From: JAMXLO01 sp963719805
GTDB taxonomy: Bacteria > Pseudomonadota > Alphaproteobacteria > Acetobacterales > Acetobacteraceae
Direction: 5' to 3'
Assembly: GCA_963719805.1 (NCBI GenBank)
Contig: CAVRDF010000002.1
Coordinates: 1-64,000 of the forward strand
Length of the DNA: 64,000 nt
This document shows positions 53,667-62,513 of this stretch, piece after piece. Within the stretch, counting starts at the first letter, position 1. Each line of letters begins with the position of its first letter. Under the pieces are notes generated by a model that saw nothing but the letters and a program-made list of their open reading frames with translations, made no database searches and was not told the DNA's origin. The position numbers were made by a program, and so were the translations under genes.

Positions 53667-55382
53667 TTAGCCGTGCAGCCGCGCCAATACATCTGTATTT
53701 GCGCGAATCACCAGCATGCGACGGATCTTCTGCGTCGGAGTCAGCAGGCCGTTCTCCACGGTGAATGGCGCCACCACGGCATGCTTTCGAACCCGCTCAG
53801 TCACCGACAGCCGCAAATTCACCCGGCTGACCGCGAGCGCTGCCGACACATCGTCATGACCATCGGATGGAACCACCAGCGCGGTCAGCGATGAACGGCC
53901 ATCGCCGGCGACTACAGCCTGTGCAATCTCCGGCTCGGTCATCAGCATGCCTTCGATACGTGCAGGCGATACGTTCTCGCCGCCTGACAGTACGATCATG
54001 TCCTTCTTGCGATCGGTGATGCGCAGATAGCCATCGGCATCGCGTTCTCCGATGTCGCCGGTGTGCAGCCAGCCGTTGCGAATTGCCGCAGCGGTAGCGT
54101 CCGGCAGACCCCAATAGCCGTCCATTACCAGATCGCCGCGCACCAGGATCTCGCCATCATCGGCAAGATCCAGATCGACATCCTGCAGCACGCGGCCGAC
54201 GCTATCGATGCGAATAGCATTGGGCGGATTTGCGCTGATCACCGGCCCCGCTTCGGTTTGGCCATAGCCCTGCATGATCTTCAGGCCGAGTGCCAGGAAG
54301 AAGCGGCCAACTTCCGGGTCCAGGCGCGCACCGCCGGACATTGCTGCCTTGAGACGCCCACCGAATCTTGCGCGTACCTTCCCGCGCACCAGACGATCGA
54401 GCACTGGATCCAGCAACGCATCGGCCAGCCCAAGCCGTTGGCCATCGACGCGTCGCAGGCCAATGGCGAGCGCACGCTGGAACAGTTTCTGCTGCCACGA
54501 TCGTTGCCGCGCAACCTGCGTCAGCACACGTGTTCGGATCACCTCCAGAACGCGCGGCACCGCGGTCAATATAGTCGGCCTTATCGTCAGCATATCGGCG
54601 GCGAGATGTTCCACGCCGCGGCAATAGACGGTTTCAGTGCCGATACTGGGCAGGAAGAACGTACCGACCGTGTGCTCGTAGCTGTGCGAGGCAGGCAGGT
54701 ACGACAGATACACTTCATCGTGCAGCTTCAGTGGCCGCAACAGCTCGAAAGCGCCGCGGCAGTTCGACAGGATGCAACGATGCGGCAACATCACGCCCTT
54801 CGGTGCGCCGCCGGTGCCGGATGTGTAGATCAGGCAGGCGAGGGCGCTTGCCGGAATGGCGGCGGCCTCGAGCGCGACGTCGTCCGCGGGCGCCTCATCG
54901 GCCACCAGCGACCCCCAGTGCATCAGGCGTGGTGATCCGCCGCCGTCGTCGGGCGGTCCATCGATCACCACCAGGAGATCCAGGCCGCCCGCCAAGCGAG
55001 CAGCCGCGCGCAAAGCGCCTGCCAGGGCAGGGGTAGATACGATTGCCACGCGAGCTCCCGAATCGCGCAGTATGTGAGCGTGATCGGCGACCGTGTTGGT
55101 GGTGTATGTCGGCACCGGGACGGCACGCAGAGCCATCAGCGCCGTCTCCGCGATCGGATATTCCGGGCGATTCTCCGACACGATCACCACTCGATCGCCG
55201 GCTGCCACGCCAGCCCTGCCCAGGTGCCGGGCACAGGATGCCGCCATGCGGCCGAAACTGCCCCAGCTGATGCTGTGCCAGGAACCGTTGCGAAAGGCTC
55301 GGAGCATCGGTCTGTCCGGCCAGGACCGGGCGAGCGCGAACATCATCGCCGCCAGGTTCGGCCATGTCGGATAGTGCTCCAC
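53667..55382 (-). CDS. Long-chain acyl-CoA synthetase-like AMP-binding enzyme
   Basis: The 571-residue protein is an ANL-superfamily ligase: P-loop-like LIYTSGTGGAPKGVMLPHRC, the adenine site GYGQTEAGPVISANPP, GWLHTGDIGERDADGYLRIT and DRKKDMIVLSGGENVSPARI (hinge and K/D of the A8 motif). The HSYEHTVGTFFL region points to the long-chain FadD-like branch, activating fatty acids to acyl-CoA at the membrane. The GTG at 55382 has GGGAGG just upstream. It converges on gapR and diverges from the oligoendopeptidase gene. Confidence 0.93.
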   Translation of the reverse strand: MEHYPTWPNLAAMMFALARSWPDRPMLRAFRNGSWHSISWGSFGRMAASCARHLGRAGVAAGDRVVIVSENRPEYPIAETALMALRAVPVPTYTTNTVADHAHILRDSGARVAIVSTPALAGALRAAARLAGGLDLLVVIDGPPDDGGGSPRLMHWGSLVADEAPADDVALEAAAIPASALACLIYTSGTGGAPKGVMLPHRCILSNCRGAFELLRPLKLHDEVYLSYLPASHSYEHTVGTFFLPSIGTETVYCRGVEHLAADMLTIRPTILTAVPRVLEVIRTRVLTQVARQRSWQQKLFQRALAIGLRRVDGQRLGLADALLDPVLDRLVRGKVRARFGGRLKAAMSGGARLDPEVGRFFLALGLKIMQGYGQTEAGPVISANPPNAIRIDSVGRVLQDVDLDLADDGEILVRGDLVMDGYWGLPDATAAAIRNGWLHTGDIGERDADGYLRITDRKKDMIVLSGGENVSPARIEGMLMTEPEIAQAVVAGDGRSSLTALVVPSDGHDDVSAALAVSRVNLRLSVTERVRKHAVVAPFTVENGLLTPTQKIRRMLVIRANTDVLARLHG

Positions 55383-55465
55383 GTCGCCTCCCGCCGTCCG
55401 GCGCCCTTTGACCGCCGCTCCTACTACCTTACATGCATGCGAGCCGCATGCCCCACGAGGACGCA

Positions 55466-57271
55466 ATGACGCCGCATACCGCCCCTGCCGATGCCGCCGC
55501 CAGCCAGCCTGAACCCATGGACCTGCCGCACTGGGATCTGACAGACCTTTATCCTGCGGCGGACAGCCCTGCCGTCGAGGCCGACCTCGCCAAGGCAGAA
55601 ACTGCGGCGCGCGCGTTTGCCGCGGCGCATCAGGCCAAGCTGGCGTCCTCGTCCGGCAGCGTGTTGGCCGGCGCGATCCGGGAATACGAGCGGATCGAGG
55701 AGATCCTCGGGCGGCTGATGTCCTATGCCCAGTTGTTGTTCTCCGGCGATTCCACCAATGCCGACATCGGCCGCTTCTACCAGACGGTAAGCGAGCGGGT
55801 GACCGCGATCAGCAGCCATCTTCTGTTCTTCACGCTGGAATTGAACCGCCTGGATGAGGCAGAGCTGGAACAGAAGCTGGTCGACCCCGCTCTGGCGCAC
55901 TGGCGCCCGTGGCTGCGTGACCTGCGCGTGTTCCGGCCGCATCAGCTCTCCGACGAACTGGAAAAGCTGCTGCACGAGAAGGAGGTGACTGGCCGCAGTG
56001 CCTGGAGCCGCTTGTTCGACGAGACCGTCGCGGCCATGCGGATCAAGCTCGGCGACGAGGAGCTGACAGTCAGCGCCGTGCTCAACAAGCTGTCCGACCA
56101 GGACCGCGCGACGCGCGAGGCTGCCGGCCACGCCATCGGCGAAGCGTTCGGCGGGAATATTCGGCTGTTCTCGCTGGTTACCAATACGCTGGCCAAGGAC
56201 AAGGAGATCATCGATCAGTGGCGGCAATATCCGCGGCCAGGCAGCTATCGCAATCGCGCCAACATGGTCGAGGATGAGGTGGTCGATGCACTGGTCTCAG
56301 CGGTGCGGGCGGATTTTCCGCGCCTGGCGCATCGCTACTATCTGATGAAGGCGAAATGGCTCGGCCTGCCGAAGCTGATGCACTGGGACCGCAATGCGCC
56401 GCTGCCCGACGATGATGACCGGATCATCCGATGGAACGATGCGCGCGAACGTGTGTTGACGGCATATCGCGCGTTCAGTCCGGAACTGGCCGACGTTGGC
56501 AGGCGCTTCTTCGATCGTCCATGGATCGACGCGACGCTGACGCCTGGCAAGGCGGGCGGTGCGTTCGCCCACCCGACGGTGCCCTCGGCGCATCCCTACC
56601 TGCTCCTGAACTATCACGGCCGCACGCGCGACGTGATGACGCTGGCGCACGAACTCGGCCACGGTGTGCATCAGGTGCTGGCCGGCACGCAGGGTTATCT
56701 GATGTCCGGCACGCCGCTGACCTTGGCCGAGACGGCCAGTGTGTTCGGCGAGATGCTGACCTTCCGTGCCCTGCTCGATGCGGCCGATCCGAAGCGCCGC
56801 CGTATTATGCTGGCGGCGAAGGTCGAGGACATGCTGAACACCGTGGTGCGGCAGGTAGCGTTCTATCACTTCGAGCAATTGCTGCATGACGAACGCCGGA
56901 GTGGCGAGCTGGTGCCGGACCGCATTGGCGAGCTGTGGATGCAGGTGCAGACCGAAAGCCTGGGACCGGCCTTCGAGTTCACTCCGGAATACAACGTTTT
57001 CTGGGCCTATGTGCCGCATTTCATTCATACGCCCTTCTATGTCTATGCATATGCCTTCGGCGACTGTTTGGTGAACGCGCTGTATTCAGTGTTCCAGTCC
57101 GGGCATCCTGGTTTCCAGGCGAAGTATCTCGATATGCTGCGAGCGGGGGGCACCAAGCGGCACAAGGAGTTGCTCGCGCCGTTCGGCCTGGACGCATCCG
57201 ATCCGGCCTTTTGGAAGAGGGGACTGGATGTGATTTCTGGCTTCATCGACGAACTGGAGCAAATGGGTTGA
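55466..57271 (+). CDS. pepF: Oligoendopeptidase F (M3 metallopeptidase)
   Basis: This zinc metallopeptidase of about 600 residues cleaves oligopeptides of 7-17 residues in the cytosol. Visible features are the helical N-terminal domain (WDLTDLYPAADSPAVEADLA), the HExxH motif in TLAHELGHGVHQVLAGT with the third ligand in LAETASVFGEML, and EFTPEYNVFWAYVPHFIHTP with the YVYAYAFGDCLVNALY substrate Tyr region. The ATG at 55466 has an ACGAGGACG site; a start at 55433 would add 11 residues. Confidence 0.95.
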   Translation: MTPHTAPADAAASQPEPMDLPHWDLTDLYPAADSPAVEADLAKAETAARAFAAAHQAKLASSSGSVLAGAIREYERIEEILGRLMSYAQLLFSGDSTNADIGRFYQTVSERVTAISSHLLFFTLELNRLDEAELEQKLVDPALAHWRPWLRDLRVFRPHQLSDELEKLLHEKEVTGRSAWSRLFDETVAAMRIKLGDEELTVSAVLNKLSDQDRATREAAGHAIGEAFGGNIRLFSLVTNTLAKDKEIIDQWRQYPRPGSYRNRANMVEDEVVDALVSAVRADFPRLAHRYYLMKAKWLGLPKLMHWDRNAPLPDDDDRIIRWNDARERVLTAYRAFSPELADVGRRFFDRPWIDATLTPGKAGGAFAHPTVPSAHPYLLLNYHGRTRDVMTLAHELGHGVHQVLAGTQGYLMSGTPLTLAETASVFGEMLTFRALLDAADPKRRRIMLAAKVEDMLNTVVRQVAFYHFEQLLHDERRSGELVPDRIGELWMQVQTESLGPAFEFTPEYNVFWAYVPHFIHTPFYVYAYAFGDCLVNALYSVFQSGHPGFQAKYLDMLRAGGTKRHKELLAPFGLDASDPAFWKRGLDVISGFIDELEQMG

Positions 57272-57304
57272 GCGAAGGTCAGTCTATCCACGGCGCTACC
57301 GCCC

Positions 57305-58651
57305 ATGTCTGACCGCAGCAATCTGTTCGGCGAAATCCGCCGCATGGCGCGGACATCGGGCGCCGTCGGCGGTATCGCGGCGCGTGTGGCAGGTGAGCGC
57401 ATGCTCGGCATCAAGACCGACCGCGCCGCGCATGCCGAGGATTTGCGCACCATCCTGGGCGGCCTGAAGGGCCCGCTGATGAAGGTTGCGCAGTTTCTCT
57501 CGACCGTACCGGATGCGCTTCCCGCAGAATATGCCGCCGAACTCGCGCAATTGCAGGCCAACGCGCCGCCGATGGGCTGGAGCTTCGTGCGCCGGCGCAT
57601 GGCAAGCGAACTCGGGCCAGACTGGCAGTCCAAATTCGCCGAGTTCGGTCACGAAGCTGCCGCTGCGGCCAGTCTCGGACAGGTGCATCGAGCGCGGTTG
57701 CACGACGGCAGCGACGTTGCGTGCAAGCTGCAGTATCCCGACATGCCGAGCACGGTCGAAGCCGATTTGCGGCAGTTGCGTCTGGCGATGGCGATCTATC
57801 ACCGCATGGATAACGCGATCCAGCACGAGGAGGTCTACAAGGAACTTTCCGAACGCCTGCGCGAGGAATTGGACTACCAGCGCGAAGCCACGCAGATGCG
57901 TCTGTACGGCTTGATGCTGGCAAATGATCCGACAGTGCACGTGCCCGCACCCGTCGCCGGCTACTGCACCAAGCGCCTGCTGAGCATGACGTGGCTCGAC
58001 GGCCGGTCCCTGATGCAGCGTTTGCAGGAGGATCCACCGCAAGAGGAGCGCAACCGCATTGCCGAGGCGCTGTTCCGCGCCTGGTATGTGCCGTTCTACC
58101 GCTATGGGGTGATCCACGGCGATCCGCACCTCGGCAATTACCAGGTGCGTCCGGATGCGTCGGTCAACCTTCTGGACTTCGGCGCCATCCGCGTTTTCGA
58201 CGCGAAGTTCGTGCGTGGCGTGATCGATCTGTTTGAGGCGGTGCGCGACAATGACGATGACAAGGCGCACCATGCATACACGACATGGGGCTTCACTGAC
58301 CTGTCGAAGGAGAAGATGGCCGCGCTGAACCTGTGGGCGCGCTTCCTGTACGAGCCGTTGTGTGAGGATCGCGTGCGCCGGATTCAGGAGACTGACGATC
58401 CGCAGTTCGGTCGTGAGGTTGCGGAACGCGTCCACGCCGGACTGAAGCGCACGGGTGGTGTGAAGCCGCCGCGTGAGTTCGTGCTGATGGATCGCTCAGC
58501 GATCGGATTGGGCGGAGTGTTCCTACGGCTCAAGGCCGAGCTGAACTGGAGCCGGCTGTTCTATGGTCTGATCGCGGATTTCGACGAGATGGCGCTGGCG
58601 GAACGGCAGGCGGCGGCACTTGCCGAAGCAGGCGTGCCGCCTGCCGCCTGA
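57305..58651 (+). CDS. ABC1/UbiB-family atypical kinase
   Basis: The 448-residue protein belongs to the ABC1/UbiB (AarF) family: the motif GPLMKVAQFLSTVPDALPAE, the Ala-rich loop AAAASLGQVHRARL, the Lys in VACKLQYPDMP, HGDPHLGNYQV (catalytic loop) and LLDFGAIR. UbiB/ADCK proteins are peripheral or membrane ATPases that help ubiquinone biosynthesis. The usual K-x-G-Q motif is KVAQ here. It lacks the two C-terminal transmembrane helices of E. coli UbiB. Start at 57305, 34 bases after pepF. Confidence 0.88.
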   Translation: MSDRSNLFGEIRRMARTSGAVGGIAARVAGERMLGIKTDRAAHAEDLRTILGGLKGPLMKVAQFLSTVPDALPAEYAAELAQLQANAPPMGWSFVRRRMASELGPDWQSKFAEFGHEAAAAASLGQVHRARLHDGSDVACKLQYPDMPSTVEADLRQLRLAMAIYHRMDNAIQHEEVYKELSERLREELDYQREATQMRLYGLMLANDPTVHVPAPVAGYCTKRLLSMTWLDGRSLMQRLQEDPPQEERNRIAEALFRAWYVPFYRYGVIHGDPHLGNYQVRPDASVNLLDFGAIRVFDAKFVRGVIDLFEAVRDNDDDKAHHAYTTWGFTDLSKEKMAALNLWARFLYEPLCEDRVRRIQETDDPQFGREVAERVHAGLKRTGGVKPPREFVLMDRSAIGLGGVFLRLKAELNWSRLFYGLIADFDEMALAERQAAALAEAGVPPAA

Positions 58652-58656
58652 CAACG

Positions 58657-59031
58657 TTATTCTGCCAGGCGAGTGGATTGCCAGCAGACCATCTGCCACT
58701 TGCCGCCGCGATTGGCATACACATCGGTGAAGCGCACCGCGAACGCGTTCGGCTGGCCGTTCGAGGTGACGCGGATGCGCGCGACGCCGGTCAGCACGAC
58801 CGCGCTGCCAAGGTCCTGCGCTTTCACATCCGACGGCTCGACCGAATTATACACCGTGGAGCCCGACTGCATGTTGCCGACAAGGCTCTGCTTGGTGTCC
58901 AGCCGCGCCGATGAATGAGTGTAGATCAGGTCATCGGCCAACACCGCATTGAGCGTTGCGATATCCTTCTCGGCCATCGCGGTCATCCGCTTGCGGTCGA
59001 GATCGATGATCATCTGCGCGTTATCGGCCAT
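58657..59031 (-). CDS. NTF2-like (SnoaL/DUF4440-type) small protein
   Basis: The 124-residue protein starts MADNAQMIIDLDRKRMTAMA and has the NTF2-like cone fold pattern: EKDIATLNAVLADDLIYTHS, LTGVARIRVTSNGQ, AFAVRFTDVYANRGGKWQMV and CWQSTRLAE. The family has many roles (isomerases, dehydratases, binding proteins); no specific one can be given. The ATG at 59031 has a GGGAGCG site. It lies 43 bases downstream of the GH51 gene on the same strand. Confidence 0.85.
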   Translation of the reverse strand: MADNAQMIIDLDRKRMTAMAEKDIATLNAVLADDLIYTHSSARLDTKQSLVGNMQSGSTVYNSVEPSDVKAQDLGSAVVLTGVARIRVTSNGQPNAFAVRFTDVYANRGGKWQMVCWQSTRLAE

Positions 59032-59074
59032 CGGTTTCGCTCCCTTGTGAAAACTGATGCGGTAGCCTGCGGCA

Positions 59075-60617
59075 CTATGCCGCTGTGTCAAGCCGCAGCA
59101 TGGTCCACGAGGCCGGCGGCAGCGTGGCATGCAGGCACGCGCCATCGATCCGCACATCCGGCAACACTATGGGTCTCACCCGGTCGGGGTGCTGTTTCGT
59201 GTTCGTCGCCATCAGGTCGGCATGGTGCAGCGTCTGCGCCTCGCACAGACGCAAGGCGCCAAACCCCGTCGTCGCTATCTCAAGCGGCATCGCCTCATCC
59301 AGGCTGCGGTTCAGCGTGAACAATGTCAGCCCGCTGCCCGTATCTACCGCGCCCAGCTTCAGGTATGGCGCGCAGACCGGGAAATATAGATCCTGCGAAC
59401 CGCGCGGATCGTAATAGTTGGCATCATACGCCGGCAAATCGATCTCCGCGCGAAGCACGCGGCCGCGGCCAAAATTGCTCCACTGAGCGAACGGCCAGAA
59501 AATCGTCTGCCGCCATGCAGCACCGCCGGTCTCTGTCATGATCGGTGCGATCACATTCACCAGCTGTGCGAGACACGCTGTCTTCACTCTGTCGGCGTGA
59601 TTGAGCAGTGAGATGCAAGCGCCGCCGAACGCCAGCGCATCCTCCATTGTATACACCTCGGCCAGAATATCCGGTGCGACCGGCCAGCCAGGCTGCGTGC
59701 GCTCCTCCCGCCGCCGGCGCGTGCGGTACCAGACATTCCATTCATCGAAGCTCAGCATAACGCGCTTCCCCGAACGCCGCCGCGCCGCAACCGCATCGGC
59801 GATTGCCACCACCTCATCGATGAAGCTGTCCATCAGGTCGGCGCTGGCCAGGAATGCCGCCGTGTCGCCCGCATAGTTGTTCAGGTAGGTGTGCAGCGAA
59901 ATAAACTCCACATCGTCGAACGTGTGTTCCAGCACCGTGTCCTCCCACGCACCGAACGTCGGCATCGAGCGGCCGGACGAACCGCAGGCAGCCAGCTCAA
60001 TCGAAGGATCGATCCATCGCATCATTTTCGCGGCCTCGGTGGCAATGCGGCCATACTCGTGCGCCGTCTTCGCCTCCATCTGCCACGGCCCATCCATCTC
60101 GTTGCCGAGACACCAGAACTTCACGCCATGCGGTTGCTCCCAACCATGCGCGCGCCGCAGATCGGACAGCGTCGTGCCACCCGGATGGTTGCAGGTACTC
60201 CACCAGTGAGCGCGCCGCGTCGCCGCCACGTGTACCAAGATTCACCGCCAGCATCGGCTCCATGTTCGCTGCACGGCACCAGCCGATGAACTCGTTGGTG
60301 CCGAACTGGTTGGTCTCGGTGGACAGCCATGCGAGATCCAGACGGCGTGGCCGTTGCTCGGCCGGACCAACGCCGTCTTCCCAATTGTAGCCGGAGACAA
60401 AATTGCCGCCGGGATAACGCACAATCGTCGGCGCCATCTCGCGCACCAGCGCCAGCACATCACCGCGGAACCCGCGTTCATCCGCGGACGGATGACCCGG
60501 CTCGTAGATGCCGCCATAGACGCAGCGGCCGAGATGCTCGATGAAGGCGCCGAACAGGCGGCGATCCGTGGTGCCGATGACGTTGTCGGCGCGAAGCTGG
60601 ACGGTGACTGTGCGCAT
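59075..60617 (-). pseudogene. GH51 alpha-L-arabinofuranosidase, one frameshift
   Basis: GH51 enzymes remove terminal arabinofuranose from plant arabinans and arabinoxylans by a retaining mechanism. The N-terminal frame has RLFGAFIEHLGRCVYGGIYE, TIVRYPGGNFVSGYNWEDGV and MLAVNLGTRGGDAARSLVEY. After one extra C (plus-strand 60194-60195) the second frame continues CNHPGGTTLSDLRRAHGWEQ, KFWCLGNEMDGPWQ (acid/base Glu), and SFDEWNVWYRTRR (nucleophile Glu). The C-terminal beta domain ends normally. Apart from that base it is intact at about 510 residues. No signal peptide, so cytosolic. The ATG is at 60617. Confidence 0.92.
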
Positions 60618-60661
60618 GCTTATTCCCCTTCGGCCGCAACGATGACGCAAGAGGTCCGCTG

Positions 60662-61831
60662 ATGCACGATTCGATCAACGCGTTCGTTCCTGGCCCGCGT
60701 GTCAACATCGCGGGCGCCGCGCAGGGGCCGCTTGCCGGTATGACATTCGCGGCGAAGGACCTGTTCGACGTAGCAGGCATTCCGACCGGCGGTGGTAATC
60801 ACGACTGGGGGCGCTACCATCCTGTACCGGTGAGCCATGCCTGGTCAGTTCAGCGGCTGCTCGATGCCGGTGCCACGTTGATCGGCAAGACCATCACCGA
60901 CGAGGTCTCGCTGGGGATCCTCGGCGAAAATGCGTTCGATGGCACCCCGCGGAACAGCAAGGCGCCGGATCGCGTGCCAGGTGGATCATCATCCGGTTCG
61001 GCAGCCGCGGTCGCCGCGGGATTATGCGATACCGCGCTGGGCACCGACACCGGTGGCTCGGTGCGCGTGCCGTCAAGCTTTTGCGGGTTATATGGCATCC
61101 GGCCGACGCACGGGCGGCTGGACCTGACCGGTATGCTGCCGCAAGCACCAAGCTCCGACACCACCGGCTGGTTCGCGCGCGATGCCGAGACATTTGCCAA
61201 GGTGTCATCGGTGATGCTCGGCGAAGAGCTGCCGCAAGCCCTGCCGGCGCGGCTCATCGTTGCGGTCGATGCGTTCGGCTTTGCCGATGCGGAAGTGGCC
61301 GCCGCTTTGCGCCCGATGGTGGAGCGGCTGGCCAGCGCTATCGGCAATACGCGCGAGGAGGTCATGGCGCCGCAAGGCCTGTCGGTCTGGTCGCGCGCGC
61401 AGCGCACGTTGCAGCCCTACGAGGCGTGGCAGACCTTCCGCCCCTGGCTGGAACGCGACAATCCGCGCATGGCATTCAACGTGGCGCGTGGACTGACCCT
61501 TGGCTCGATGATCAGCGAGACGGACCGAAGCTGGGCGGAACTGATGCGCCAGGAGGCGCGCGGCCGCATGGCGTATCTGTTGCCGCCCGGCACCATCCTC
61601 TGCATGCCAACCACACCATTTCCCGCGCTCAAAAAGGGTTTGCCGCTATCGGTGCTCGGCCCGCTGCGCGATCGCATCTCGTGCCTCTGCTCGCATGGCG
61701 GCCTTACCGGTGTGCCGCAGGTCAACCTGCCAGGAGCCGAACTCGATGGTCTCCCGATCGGCCTCTCCATCGTCGGTGGACGAGGCAGCGATGCGTCGCT
61801 GGTCGCGCTCGCACGTCATTTCGTGCCGTAA
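60662..61831 (+). CDS. Amidase-signature family amidase
   Basis: The 389-residue protein has the Ser-cisSer-Lys triad layout: Lys in MTFAAKDLFDVAGIP, the signature RVPGGSSSGSAAAVAAGLCD (cis-Ser), and LGTDTGGSVRVPSSFCGLYG (nucleophile Ser). The C-terminal HGGLTGVPQVNLPGAELDGL with LPIGLSIVGGRGSD is normal. It hydrolyses amides; the short form and lack of a GatA partner argue against tRNA amidotransferase. It diverges from GH51 and ends overlapping upp by 16 bases. Confidence 0.92.
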   Translation: MHDSINAFVPGPRVNIAGAAQGPLAGMTFAAKDLFDVAGIPTGGGNHDWGRYHPVPVSHAWSVQRLLDAGATLIGKTITDEVSLGILGENAFDGTPRNSKAPDRVPGGSSSGSAAAVAAGLCDTALGTDTGGSVRVPSSFCGLYGIRPTHGRLDLTGMLPQAPSSDTTGWFARDAETFAKVSSVMLGEELPQALPARLIVAVDAFGFADAEVAAALRPMVERLASAIGNTREEVMAPQGLSVWSRAQRTLQPYEAWQTFRPWLERDNPRMAFNVARGLTLGSMISETDRSWAELMRQEARGRMAYLLPPGTILCMPTTPFPALKKGLPLSVLGPLRDRISCLCSHGGLTGVPQVNLPGAELDGLPIGLSIVGGRGSDASLVALARHFVP

Positions 61832-62448
61832 AGCCGATCGCCCGCATCGCCCAGGCCGGGCCTGATATAACCGTGCTCGTCGAGACCGCGATCGATCGCG
61901 GCGGTGAACACCGGCACGTCGGGGTGCTGCGCGGAGAAGGCTCGCAATCCCTCCGGCACGGCGATGAGACACGCAAATCGAATCTGCGTCGCGCCCGCCC
62001 GCTTGACCTGATCCACCGCGGCGCATGCGGAATGACCGGTCGCGAGCATCGGATCGACCACCAGTGTCAGTCTGTTTGGCATGTCGTCAGGCAGCTTCGC
62101 GTAATACTCGACGGGGCGCAGCGTTGCGGGATCGCGGTACAGCCCAATATGGCCAACGCGCGCCGACGGCACCAGGTCCAGCATGCCGTCCAGAATTCCG
62201 TTCCCCGCGCGCAGGATCGACACGAAGCACAGCTTCTTGCCGGAAAGACGAGGCGCCGGCATGCGCTCCAGCGGAGTGTCGATGTCGGTGCTTTCCAACG
62301 GCAGGTTGCGCGTGACCTCATAGGCCATCAGTAGGCTGATCTCGCGCGCGAGCTGACGGAATTGTGCCGTCGGCGTCCGCCGATCGCGCAGCAGCGTCAA
62401 CTTGTGCTGCACCAGCGGATGCTCAACGATCGTTACAGCTTCGGGCAT
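61816..62448 (-). CDS. upp: Uracil phosphoribosyltransferase
   Basis: Upp converts uracil and PRPP to UMP (pyrimidine salvage). The 210-residue protein has VEHPLVQHKLTLLRDRRTPT, LCFVSILRAGNGILDGMLDL, GLYRDPATLRPVEYYAKLPD, the PRPP-binding LVVDPMLATGHSACAAVDQV and AAIDRGLDEHGYIRPGLGDA, with GDRLYGT at the end. The ATG at 62448 is chosen; a GTG at 62469 would add seven residues. Its 3' end overlaps the converging amidase gene by 16 bases. Confidence 0.97.
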   Translation of the reverse strand: MPEAVTIVEHPLVQHKLTLLRDRRTPTAQFRQLAREISLLMAYEVTRNLPLESTDIDTPLERMPAPRLSGKKLCFVSILRAGNGILDGMLDLVPSARVGHIGLYRDPATLRPVEYYAKLPDDMPNRLTLVVDPMLATGHSACAAVDQVKRAGATQIRFACLIAVPEGLRAFSAQHPDVPVFTAAIDRGLDEHGYIRPGLGDAGDRLYGTK

Positions 62449-62513
62449 TGGTGGTTTCGCTCGGTCCACGGTTAAGATGCCGGCACGTCACGGCATCGGG
62501 ATAACGTCCAGCA

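Noticed and set aside
57411..58037. Minus-strand open frame of 208 residues inside the ABC1 kinase gene
   Set aside because: Shadow of the kinase gene with Arg/Ser/Pro-rich composition.
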